DNA from: an uncultured Clostridia bacterium
Lineage (GTDB): Bacteria > Bacillota > Clostridia > Christensenellales > Aristaeellaceae
Assembly: GCA_947565865.1 (NCBI GenBank)
Contig: CANOHT010000005.1
Span: 1-64,000 of the forward strand
DNA: 64,000 bases
Direction: 5' to 3'
Part shown: piece by piece, positions 8,032 to 15,788 of the stretch
Layout of the letters: each line of letters starts with the position of its first letter
Numbering within the stretch: the stretch's first letter is position 1
Notes under the pieces: generated by a model
What the model was told of the DNA's origin: nothing
What the model saw: the letters and a program-made list of their open reading frames with translations, nothing else
Database searches by the model: none
Translations under genes and position numbers: made by a program

Positions 8032-8964
8032 TTACTTTTCCTGGGTGCTGGCTTCGTAGTCCAGCTTCTTCTGCTCCCAAGGATTGGGAGTAAAGTCGCC
8101 GCCGCGGCACCACTTGAGGTAGTTCAGGGCATGCAACTGGGCGGTCATCTCCCAGCGATCCTTGTAGATGGGGTCATGGTAGCCCTCCACGCAGATGTCG
8201 CCCTCATAGCCGTTCCTGTGCAGGATGTAGATGATGTCCCGCCAGTTGCAGTCGCCAAAGCCGGGGGTGCGCTCGGGGGCATAGCAGTCCGTGTTGCACA
8301 GCACACCGTACTTCTTGACATAGGCCCAGTCCACCGTGGCGTCCTTGCCGTGGATATGATAGATTCTCGGGACCCATTCCCGCAGCTGGGCAATGGGGTC
8401 GATCAGCTGGATCATCTGATGAGCGGGCTCCCACTCCAGGCCCAGGGCCGGGTTGTCCACCTCGTTGAACATCATCGTCCAGGCCCGGGGATTGAAGGCG
8501 ATGTTGCAGGTGACGCGATCCCAGGTGCCGCCCATGGGACAGTTCTCAATGGCCAGACGCAGGCCCTTGTCCTGGCAGCGCTTGGCCAGATCGCCGTAGA
8601 CCTCGCCAAACTTCTTCATGGCCTCGTCCACGGGACGCCCCTCATAGCCGCCGCCGAAGGTGGAAACGACCTGAGCGCCATAGAGCGGCGCGGCGTCAAT
8701 GACCCGTTCAAGGGTTTTGCGATGCTCCTCATACTGGATGGGGTTGCAGTAATAGCCCAGGGTGGTCAGCTCAGCGCCGGAACCCTCCAGCAGCGCCTTC
8801 AGATGGGGGCCCTGCTGCTCCAAATTCGCATCGCCAATGGACATGTGATAGTTAATGGATATGGTTTCAAAGCCGGCCTTAGCCATGTGAGGCGCCCATT
8901 CCTCCGCCACAAAACCCGGCACACAGGTGCCGATGCGGATCTGGGATATATCCTGATGATTCAT
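8032..8964 (-). CDS. Sugar phosphate isomerase/epimerase family protein
   Basis: A 310-residue TIM-barrel protein of the xylose-isomerase-like superfamily, which includes keto-sugar epimerases, inosose isomerases and the catalytic subunits of some C-glycoside-cleaving enzymes. Candidate metal ligands are Glu in LRLAIENCP, LGLEWEPAHQ, the His residues of IYHIHGKDA and Glu in DICVEGYHDP. The ATG at 8964 follows AAGGAGG; earlier in-frame starts lack a ribosome binding site. A strong promoter at 9020-9048 and a terminator at 7988-8030 make it a single-gene transcript. It is a different subfamily from the broken gene at 3349, so it is not a simple backup copy. The substrate is unknown. Confidence 0.85.
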   Translation of the reverse strand: MNHQDISQIRIGTCVPGFVAEEWAPHMAKAGFETISINYHMSIGDANLEQQGPHLKALLEGSGAELTTLGYYCNPIQYEEHRKTLERVIDAAPLYGAQVVSTFGGGYEGRPVDEAMKKFGEVYGDLAKRCQDKGLRLAIENCPMGGTWDRVTCNIAFNPRAWTMMFNEVDNPALGLEWEPAHQMIQLIDPIAQLREWVPRIYHIHGKDATVDWAYVKKYGVLCNTDCYAPERTPGFGDCNWRDIIYILHRNGYEGDICVEGYHDPIYKDRWEMTAQLHALNYLKWCRGGDFTPNPWEQKKLDYEASTQEK

Positions 8965-9019
8965 GAAATTTCCTCCTTCATGCCGCTTTCCGCTTGCTCG
9001 CCCGCGGCCATTCATGCGG

Positions 9020-9048
9020 ATTATCTCACGGCGGGGAAGGGATGTCAA
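9020..9048 (-). promoter_or_regulatory. Strong sigma-A promoter for the 8032-8964 gene
   Basis: Reverse-strand consensus TTGACA and GATAAT are separated by 17 bases, about 55 bases upstream of the ATG. Confidence 0.75.
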
Positions 9049-9093
9049 GGGGGATCGAGGCGGAAAAGCGCCAGAACTCGCAGCCCCCTCGCA

Positions 9094-9708
9094 TCACTCA
9101 CACGCGGCGTCTGCTTTTTTCTTCAGCGCCTTCCGCACAACCACCTTGTCCTCCCGCCGGGCAAAGACAGTGAAGCCGCACTGCTCGTACATCGTCAGGG
9201 GGCCGCGGAAATCATGGGGCACGGTATCGAACTTATCGTAGGCATAGGCTTCGACAAAATCGAAGCCCTCCTCCTCCGCGTCCCGGCAGACCTGTTCCAG
9301 CAGCCTGGTGGCCACGCCCGTACGCTGCACCTTTGGGGCGATCATGAAGCAGAAGACGGATTTGATCCTGACGTCCGGTCGGTTTTCCTCCATGGGCCAG
9401 AAGGCGCGCAGGTAATCGCGGCAGGCCTGGCAGTTCGCGTTGGCGTTGCACCAGCCGACGATCTCCTTCCCCTGGTAGGCAAGATACCCCTGCAAATGCC
9501 CGTCTCTAACAAATTGGAGCGCGCGGCTGCGCCTCTCCTCCCGGGTGGGGAACCAGTGGCTGTCGTCGACGGCGTAGGAGGCGTCATCGCGCCAGGTAAC
9601 GCAGTAGCACTTTTCTTCGTCTACGTTAACATCGTGGGGCGTCGCGTCAAAAAAGCAAACGTAGTCTTCCGCCAGGTCAGGGGTCAGCTTACGAACGGTG
9701 ATGTCCAT
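9094..9708 (-). CDS. GNAT family N-acetyltransferase
   Basis: A 204-residue protein of the GNAT fold, which transfers an acetyl group from acetyl-CoA to an amine. The core strand FCFMIAPKVQRTGVATRLLE carries the acetyl-CoA pyrophosphate-binding pattern (Q-R-x-G-V-A), followed by a helix and FDFVEAYAYDKF. The C-terminal MYEQCGFTVFAR is the usual closing motif. Cysteines cluster in NANCQACRDYL. AAGGAGG precedes the ATG at 9708. It lies downstream of the radical SAM gene on the same strand, but a 178-base gap holding an inverted repeat copy separates them. The substrate cannot be inferred. Confidence 0.85.
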   Translation of the reverse strand: MDITVRKLTPDLAEDYVCFFDATPHDVNVDEEKCYCVTWRDDASYAVDDSHWFPTREERRSRALQFVRDGHLQGYLAYQGKEIVGWCNANANCQACRDYLRAFWPMEENRPDVRIKSVFCFMIAPKVQRTGVATRLLEQVCRDAEEEGFDFVEAYAYDKFDTVPHDFRGPLTMYEQCGFTVFARREDKVVVRKALKKKADAACE

Positions 9709-9756
9709 GGGGTTCCTCCTTCTGTGGTTTAGAGAGGTGACGGGCGTGTTACGATT

Positions 9757-9882
9757 CTTCAACGAATGGGAACCAACCGTCAGGGGCGCTGCGCCCGTTG
9801 GGGAACGCTGGGGGCCTTGCCCCCTGTCCCCTGCCTGAGGGCCATCCGCCCTCAGACTCCCGTTTTCACTTCGCGCTTCTGG
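9757..9882. repeat. Inverted relative of the 145-base repeat
   Basis: Read on the reverse strand this segment gives GGGAGTCTGAGGGCGGATGG, then a GGGGGCAAGGCCCCC-type palindrome and CAGCGCCCCTGACGGT in the same order as the units at 7461-7917, with diverged spacing. It sits between the radical SAM and GNAT genes. Confidence 0.8.
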
Positions 9883-9886
9883 TGCC

Positions 9887-11011
9887 TTACAGCACCACAT
9901 CACCGAAGCGGTAGCCCTTGGGCAGCGGCTCCTCCCGCAGGAAGGGGAGGCTTTCGTCCTCCAGGGTGGGCAGGAAGTAGGCGTAGGGCAGGCGGTCGAA
10001 CTCGCAGCCGTAGCCGCTGGCACCGAACCAGCCGCCCTCCTTGGCCTTCAGGTTCAGATCCCGGGCAAATTTGGTGTGGTTGGAGCAGTCGTGCACCAGC
10101 ATGTCCCAGCCTTCCTCCGCCGCCTGGCGCATGAAGCGGAGGGTCAGATCCCGGCTCCAGATGGGGGAAACGTAGCCCAGGCGAGTCATGTACAGGCTTT
10201 CCCCGGCATAATTGTCGATATTGTTGGGGTTTAGGTGCAGCTCCGCGCAGTTGATGAAGGCCGGCTTCGCCCCCAGGATGGCGTCCTTTTTCTGTTGGAA
10301 GGTCTGATAGAATTCAGGAGTCATGGGGGTTTCGATGCCCACGCAGGGGATATACTCCCCAGCCAGGCGCAGGTTCTCGATAACCCGGTCGGCGCAGTTT
10401 GTCGCCCCCAGGTTGAAGCGCAGCTCATCCAGCCCGGCCTCCGCCAGAGCACGGAGGTTCTCCCGGGTACACAGGGTGCCGTTGGTGTACATGTGCTGGT
10501 GGACGCCCGCCCCATGGAACCGGGCGATGACGCCATAATATTCCGCGATTTCCATGAAGGGCTCCAGGTAGACGTAGGCAACCCCTGTGGGCTTTTGCTG
10601 GATGGAGAGGAGCAGGTCAATGTCCTCCTCGTAGAACTTGGTATCCCCAATTTCCCACAGCCCGTCCCCGATGGGCGGAATATGCTCCAGCTCCCCATAG
10701 TTGTAGCAGAATTTGCACTGGACGTTGCACTTGTTCGTTTTGCGGATGGCGCTGAGCCCGGTGCCGGTCAGGCAGGAGCGACAGCCCTTCGAGAAACGGG
10801 CAGGGTCGCCCACAAAGCAGGTGCGGCCTTCCAGGGTATGAAGGCCGGGAATGTCGCGCACAAGCGCCTTGCGCCGCGCCTCCACGGCGCGCTCGATCTG
10901 GGCGAAGACGGCGTAGGCGATCTCCTGCTGGCGGGTGAGCAGCGCCTCGTCCTCGGGCAGGGCGGCAAAAAACTCGAACCAGCGCAGGGCGTCGGCTTTG
11001 GCAATGTACAT
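9887..11011 (-). CDS. Radical SAM protein of unknown function
   Basis: A 374-residue protein. NKCNVQCKFCYNYGE gives the C-x3-C-x2-C motif for the S-adenosylmethionine-binding 4Fe-4S cluster, and HMYTNGTLC and ELRFNLGATN follow as expected for strands of the partial TIM barrel. Upstream of the core motif lie extra cysteines (GRTCFVGD and GCRSCLTGTG), and more occur later (IPCVGIE, INCAELH), so an auxiliary cluster is possible. There is no obvious peptide-maturation (SPASM) ending. The ATG at 11011 follows AGGAGG; an upstream start lacks one. It is followed on the same strand by the GNAT gene and lies beside the AraC-controlled redox operon; whether it modifies a peptide, protein or small molecule is unknown. 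Confidence 0.85.
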   Translation of the reverse strand: MYIAKADALRWFEFFAALPEDEALLTRQQEIAYAVFAQIERAVEARRKALVRDIPGLHTLEGRTCFVGDPARFSKGCRSCLTGTGLSAIRKTNKCNVQCKFCYNYGELEHIPPIGDGLWEIGDTKFYEEDIDLLLSIQQKPTGVAYVYLEPFMEIAEYYGVIARFHGAGVHQHMYTNGTLCTRENLRALAEAGLDELRFNLGATNCADRVIENLRLAGEYIPCVGIETPMTPEFYQTFQQKKDAILGAKPAFINCAELHLNPNNIDNYAGESLYMTRLGYVSPIWSRDLTLRFMRQAAEEGWDMLVHDCSNHTKFARDLNLKAKEGGWFGASGYGCEFDRLPYAYFLPTLEDESLPFLREEPLPKGYRFGDVVL

Positions 11012-11068
11012 ATCGGTTCCTCCTGTGATGATGCTCCCCCTCAGCATACAGCGGCAGGGGGCGTCTTG

Positions 11069-11947
11069 TCAATGCTCCTGGGGGAGAGCCGCCCGGGTCA
11101 TGGGGGTGGTGGGCCTGCCGCGCTGCTGCTGGCGGAATTGCAGCGGCGTCTGCTGAAACTCCCGGCGAAAGCGGCGGATGAAGTTACTCATATCGCCATA
11201 GCCGCATTGCCGGGCAATGTCCATCACCGACAATTCCGTCTTCAGCAGCAGCACCTTGGCCCGGTTCAGACGGCTCTGGGTGACATACTGCATAGGGCTC
11301 ATGCCCACCTGCCGCCGGAAGTGGGCTGACAGGCAGCCGGCGCTGACATGAAAGCGGCTGGCCAGGGCCTGCAGGGAGAAGCCGTCCGCGAAGGTTCGAT
11401 CCAGCTCGTCCAGAATATCCTGCATGGGCAGGAAGGACACGCTGTCCTCCAGGATGAACATATCCGGCCGCAGCGCCCGGGCGTCGGTGAGAATCAGGGT
11501 CATCAGCGCCTCCATGCGCTCGTCGCTGTACGCGCCTCCCCGCTCCGCCGCGTCCGCCATGAGGGAGAAGTAGGTATCGAACCGGGGCTTGGCTTCTCCC
11601 GCAGGCAGCACATACGAGAAACCCTCCCCATGGAAGCGGAACACGCTCAGCAGCAGCACATCATTGTGGAAGGCCTGCAGCTGCGTCTGGGGAATCAGCA
11701 GGTAGTAGCGGCGATAAGTATCGGAAAGCAGGCGGGTGGCATGCTCGTCAAACTGGTTCAGAAACACCAGCGACCCGGCCTCCGCCCGATACTCCCTGCC
11801 CCGTATGGTCAGCATTACCGCGCCCTCCACCACATAGAGCAGCTCATAGTAAACATGGGTGTGGATATGGTGAGACAGGGGCTTGTCGCTGTAAACGACC
11901 TCAAAGGCCACGGATTTCCCCTCCGATGCGATTTTACATATTTTCAT
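11069..11947 (-). CDS. AraC family regulator with cupin sensor
   Basis: A 292-residue transcription factor. The N-terminal cupin-type domain has SHHIHTHVYYELLYVVEG and LVFLNQFDEHATR, the usual ligand-sensing barrel. Two helix-turn-helix units occupy the last ~100 residues: LQALASRFHVSAGCLSAHFR and VMDIARQCGYGDMSNFIRRF. It is transcribed away from the oxidoreductase operon that starts at 12021, with only 73 bases between the start codons, the standard arrangement for a regulator controlling the divergent operon and itself. The ligand is probably a sugar, glycoside or aromatic substrate of that operon, by inference only. The ribosome binding site is weak. Confidence 0.9.
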   Translation of the reverse strand: MKICKIASEGKSVAFEVVYSDKPLSHHIHTHVYYELLYVVEGAVMLTIRGREYRAEAGSLVFLNQFDEHATRLLSDTYRRYYLLIPQTQLQAFHNDVLLLSVFRFHGEGFSYVLPAGEAKPRFDTYFSLMADAAERGGAYSDERMEALMTLILTDARALRPDMFILEDSVSFLPMQDILDELDRTFADGFSLQALASRFHVSAGCLSAHFRRQVGMSPMQYVTQSRLNRAKVLLLKTELSVMDIARQCGYGDMSNFIRRFRREFQQTPLQFRQQQRGRPTTPMTRAALPQEH

Positions 11948-12020
11948 GCCGAATCGGCGCGTTTCCGGCCGCGGCTTTACTTTATCATAGAATCAAGACA
12001 AAAGCAAGGAGGATTCAATC

Positions 12021-13313
12021 ATGCATCATGAAACCTTCCATTACGGCGACCTGGCGGACGTGCGGGCGACGGCGGAGGCGCTCCATGCGTTTTTACCCCT
12101 GTCGGAGGATCTGTCCCCGCTGTACCAGCCCATGAGCCTCGCGGGACATATAGTCAACAATCACATCGCTTTCCAGCCCATGGAGGGCACCGACGGCACC
12201 GAGGCGGGGGCGCCCGGGCCGCTGACCATCCGCCGGTACCAGCGCTTCGCTAAGGCCGGGCCGGGGCTGATCTGGTTCGAGGCCGTGGCTACCGTGCCGG
12301 AGGGCCGGGCCAGCGCCCACCAGCTCTACCTCACCGAGGACAACCTGGATGACTTCTGCCGCCTCAACGACCAGATTCGTGAAACGTGCCTGAAGGAAAA
12401 CGGCTATGTGCCGGTAATTGTGATGCAGGCCACCAACTCCGGCCGGTACTCGAAGCCCAACGGCGTGCCCGCGCCGCTGATTGCCTACCGCTGCCCGCCC
12501 CTGGAAGAGGGCCTTGACCTGCCCTGGAAGGTGCTGACGGACGATGATCTCCGCCGCTATGAGGCCGCCTTTGAACAGACCGCCCGGCTGAGCCAGAAGG
12601 CCGGCTTTGACGGCATGGACGTGAAGTGCTGCCACCGCTACCTGGCCTGCGAGCTGCTCAGCGCCTACACCCGTCCCGGCGCCTATGGCGGCTCCTACGA
12701 GAATCGCACCCGCTTCCTGAAAAACGCCTACCGGGCCGCTCAGGCGGGCGTCACGGGCGATTTCTTCCTCACCAGCCGCCTGAACGTCTACGACGGCTTT
12801 GCCTATCCCTACGGCTTTGGCGTCCATGAGGGCAGCATGGAGCCTGATCCGCAAGAGCCCATCCGTCTCATCCAGGAGCTGCGGGACGAGTTCCATATCC
12901 CGCTCATCAACGTGACCATGGGCAACCCCTACAAAAATCCCCATGTGAACCGCCCCTACGACAAGGGCAACTATGTGCCCGACGAGCACCCCCTCACCGG
13001 CGTTGGCCGCATGATGGCCGGCGTCAGCGAAATTCAGGCGGCGATTCCCGACCTGCCGGTCATGGGCAGCGCCTTCAGCTACCTTCGGCAGTTCTCGCCC
13101 AACCTGGCCGCCGGCATGGTGAAGGACGGTCATTGCGCGCTGGCCGGCTTCGGACGGATGGCCTTTGCCGATCCCGACTTTGTGCAGGAGGGCCGCTCCG
13201 GCGCCATCAGCAAAAAGAACGTGTGCATCAGCTGCGGCAACTGCGCCGTGCTCCTGCGCTCGGGGACACCAGCGGGCTGCGTTGTCCGTGATCGGGAGGT
13301 GTATAAGCTGTGA
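12021..13313 (+). CDS. NADH:flavin oxidoreductase, Old Yellow Enzyme family with 4Fe-4S motif
   Basis: A 430-residue FMN protein. The TIM barrel shows GFDGMDVKCCHRYL and AYGGSYENRTRF, the active-site His and FMN-binding region of the 2,4-dienoyl-CoA reductase branch. The C-terminus has C-I-S-C-G-N-C and a further Cys twelve positions on, matching the cluster-binding cysteines of that branch. Full-length relatives (about 640-670 residues) continue into an FAD/NAD domain; this protein ends right after the cluster motif, so it must get electrons from another protein. It is the first gene of an operon with the next three. The likely reaction is reduction of an activated C=C bond. ATG follows AAGGAGG by eight bases. 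Confidence 0.88.
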   Translation: MHHETFHYGDLADVRATAEALHAFLPLSEDLSPLYQPMSLAGHIVNNHIAFQPMEGTDGTEAGAPGPLTIRRYQRFAKAGPGLIWFEAVATVPEGRASAHQLYLTEDNLDDFCRLNDQIRETCLKENGYVPVIVMQATNSGRYSKPNGVPAPLIAYRCPPLEEGLDLPWKVLTDDDLRRYEAAFEQTARLSQKAGFDGMDVKCCHRYLACELLSAYTRPGAYGGSYENRTRFLKNAYRAAQAGVTGDFFLTSRLNVYDGFAYPYGFGVHEGSMEPDPQEPIRLIQELRDEFHIPLINVTMGNPYKNPHVNRPYDKGNYVPDEHPLTGVGRMMAGVSEIQAAIPDLPVMGSAFSYLRQFSPNLAAGMVKDGHCALAGFGRMAFADPDFVQEGRSGAISKKNVCISCGNCAVLLRSGTPAGCVVRDREVYKL

Positions 13314-14053
13314 AGGTCGCGATTGTGACGGGCTCCAGCCGCGGCATCGGCCGTGGCATCGCGGATCTGCTGGTCGACAACGGCTACCGGGTGATTTACT
13401 CCGGCGCCAGGCCGGAGCGCCCCGCCGACCTGCCCGCCGCGGCGGACTATCTCCCCTGCGACATCGCCCGCGCGGAGCAGCGCCAGGCCCTCATTGAACA
13501 TGCCATCAACGCCTATGGACGCCTTGACGTGCTGGTGAACAACGCCGGCGTGGCGCCCATCGAACGCCGCGATCTGCTGGAAATGACCGAGGAGAGCTTT
13601 GACCGGGTCATCGGCATCAACCTCAAGGGCACCCTGTTCATGTGTCAGGCGGCGGCCAAGGCCATGCTGGCAAGCCGGGAGCAGGCGGCGGACTGCCAGC
13701 CCCGCATCGTCAACATCGGCAGCATGTCCGCCTACACCTCCAGCATCAGCCGGGGGGAGTACTGCGTGAGCAAGGCCGGCGTCGGCATGGTGACGAAGCT
13801 GTTCGCCCATCGCCTGGCGGCGGAGGGCATCCCGGTCTTCGAGGTGCGCCCCGGCATCATCGACACGGACATGACCAAGGTGGTGCATGAAAAATATCAG
13901 AAGATGATCGAGGGTGATCTGCTGCCCGTGCCGCGCTTCGGTAAGCCTGAGGACGTGGCGAAGATGGTGCTGGCCTGCTGCTCCGGCCTGCTGGATTATT
14001 CCGCGGGGCAGGTGCTGGACGCCGACGGCGGCTTCGCCCTGAGGAGGCTGTGA
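13310..14053 (+). CDS. Short-chain dehydrogenase/reductase
   Basis: A 247-residue classical SDR using NAD(P)H to interconvert a ketone and an alcohol. TGSSRGIGRG is the dinucleotide-binding loop, NNAG the stabilising strand, and Ser of NIGSMSAY with Tyr and Lys of YCVSKAG form the catalytic triad. The C-terminus (LDADGGFALRRL) matches 3-oxoacyl-ACP-reductase-like members. The GTG start overlaps the stop of the Old Yellow Enzyme gene (GTGA), and GGGAGG lies upstream, so translation is coupled. Next to an enoate-reductase-type enzyme it would reduce a carbonyl in the same molecule; a general fatty-acid role is unlikely since no fab gene is nearby. Confidence 0.9.
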   Translation: MKVAIVTGSSRGIGRGIADLLVDNGYRVIYSGARPERPADLPAAADYLPCDIARAEQRQALIEHAINAYGRLDVLVNNAGVAPIERRDLLEMTEESFDRVIGINLKGTLFMCQAAAKAMLASREQAADCQPRIVNIGSMSAYTSSISRGEYCVSKAGVGMVTKLFAHRLAAEGIPVFEVRPGIIDTDMTKVVHEKYQKMIEGDLLPVPRFGKPEDVAKMVLACCSGLLDYSAGQVLDADGGFALRRL

Positions 14054-14057
14054 CGCG

Positions 14058-15788
14058 ATGAAGGAGATTATCTGCCGCACGGCAGTGGTGGGCTCGGGGT
14101 GCGCCGGGCTCAACGCCGCGGACTGGCTGGCGGCTCTGGGAGAGAGGGATGTGCTGCTCATTGCCGAGGACATGATGTACGGCACCTCCCGCAATACCGG
14201 CAGCGACAAACAAACCTATTACAAGCTATCCCTGGCCGGGGATGAGGGCGACAGCGTGGGCGACATGGCCCGAACCCTCAAGCGGGAGGATGTGGACGGC
14301 GACATCGCCCTGTGCGAGGCCGCAGGCTCCGCCCGGTGCTTCCTGAAGCTGGCTCAGCTGGGTGTACCCTTCCCCTGCAATGACATGGGGGAGTTTGTGG
14401 GCTACCAGACTGACCATGACGTTCGCCGCAGGGCCTCCTCCGTGGGCCCGCTGACCAGCCGCTACATGACCGAGGCCCTCGAAAAAAGCGTCCGCGCAAG
14501 GAACGTGCCCGTGCTGGAAAAGGCCCTGGCCTTCCGCATCCTCACGGATGAAACCGGCGTGTGCGGCCTGTTGTGCGTCAATACCCAGGAGCATACCCTG
14601 CTGCGGGTGCGCTGCGGTCAGGTGATTCTGGCCACCGGCGGCCCGGCGGGCGTCTATCTGAACCGGGTATATCCCGAAAGCCAGTTCGGCATGAGCGGCA
14701 TGGCCTTCGCGGCGGGGGCGGCGGGGGCGAACCTCCACTGCTGGCAGTACGGCCTGGCCTCCACGAAGTTCCGCTGGAATGTCTCCGGCAGCTACCAGCA
14801 GGCGCTGCCCCGCTATGTGTCCGTGGACGCCCAGGGCGTCGAACACGACTTTCTCCCCGAAAGCCTACCCATCTCGGATGTGCTGCGCTTCACCTTCCTC
14901 AAGGGCTATCAGTGGCCCTACGATCCCCGGAAGGCGGAGGGCTCCTCCAAGGTGGATATTCTGGTGAAGGCGGAGGAGGACAAGGGCCGCCGGGTCTACA
15001 TGGACTTCCGGCGCAATCCCACCGGCTTTGCCCTGGATGCCCTGGATGACGAAGCGCGCGACTATCTGCTTCAGTGCGGCGCGACGCAGGCGACGCCTAT
15101 CGAACGGCTCCGGGCCATCAACGCCCCCGCCATCGACCTGTACCGGGCTCACGGCATCGATCTGGAAAGAGACATGCTGGAGGTGCGCGTGTGCGCTCAG
15201 CACCACAACGGCGGCGTGATGGTGGATCACCACTGGCAGTCCACCTTGCCGGGGCTATACGTCTGCGGCGAGGCGGCGGGTACCTTCGGCCAGTACCGGC
15301 CGGGAGGAACGGCCCTCAACAGCACCCAGGTAGGCTCCATGCGGGCAGCCCAGCGCATCCGTGAAATGCCGCGCCCCGTGCCTGACGCCTGCCCGGAGAC
15401 AGCGGCGCTGACCCTCCCCGCCGGCGATCCCCGAACACTGACGGCGGAATTGCAGACCATGATGAGCCGTCATGCCGCCTTCATGCGGGACGAGGCGGGC
15501 ATCCGCGCCATGCTGGCGAGGATTGATGCCATCGAAAGCTGCCGTCAGCCCCTGGCGGAGGGCGAAGTCGACCTGTGCGACCGCATCCACCTTCAGGACA
15601 TGATAACGACCCAGCGCCAGGTGCTCAGCGCCATGCTGCACGATCTGACCTGTCCCGGCGAGGGCGTGCTGGAAACGCGAAACGGCGTCAGCCGGCGCCG
15701 TCCGGCCCGGCCGATCCCAGAACGCGATTTGTGGTTTGAGCGCGTATGGCGGACTGAGCGGGAGAAAAGGAAGGAAACAACATGCTAA
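14058..15788 (+). CDS. FAD-dependent oxidoreductase, fumarate reductase flavoprotein-like
   Basis: A 576-residue flavoprotein of the fumarate reductase/succinate dehydrogenase/aspartate oxidase superfamily. VVGSGCAGLNAADWLA is the FAD Rossmann loop; GTSRNTGSDKQTYYK is the substrate-loop region where relatives have the Ser/Gly-rich flavin contact; VILATGGPAGVY and PGLYVCGEAAGTFGQYRPGG close the FAD domain. HHNGGVMVD resembles the catalytic His/Arg capping segment. There is no signal peptide or heme motif, so this is a soluble cytoplasmic enzyme. The gene begins four bases after the SDR stop with GAGGAGG upstream. Family members reduce C=C bonds or oxidise amines; the substrate here is unknown. 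With its neighbours it resembles reductive polyphenol clusters in gene types only. Confidence 0.85.
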   Translation: MKEIICRTAVVGSGCAGLNAADWLAALGERDVLLIAEDMMYGTSRNTGSDKQTYYKLSLAGDEGDSVGDMARTLKREDVDGDIALCEAAGSARCFLKLAQLGVPFPCNDMGEFVGYQTDHDVRRRASSVGPLTSRYMTEALEKSVRARNVPVLEKALAFRILTDETGVCGLLCVNTQEHTLLRVRCGQVILATGGPAGVYLNRVYPESQFGMSGMAFAAGAAGANLHCWQYGLASTKFRWNVSGSYQQALPRYVSVDAQGVEHDFLPESLPISDVLRFTFLKGYQWPYDPRKAEGSSKVDILVKAEEDKGRRVYMDFRRNPTGFALDALDDEARDYLLQCGATQATPIERLRAINAPAIDLYRAHGIDLERDMLEVRVCAQHHNGGVMVDHHWQSTLPGLYVCGEAAGTFGQYRPGGTALNSTQVGSMRAAQRIREMPRPVPDACPETAALTLPAGDPRTLTAELQTMMSRHAAFMRDEAGIRAMLARIDAIESCRQPLAEGEVDLCDRIHLQDMITTQRQVLSAMLHDLTCPGEGVLETRNGVSRRRPARPIPERDLWFERVWRTEREKRKETTC

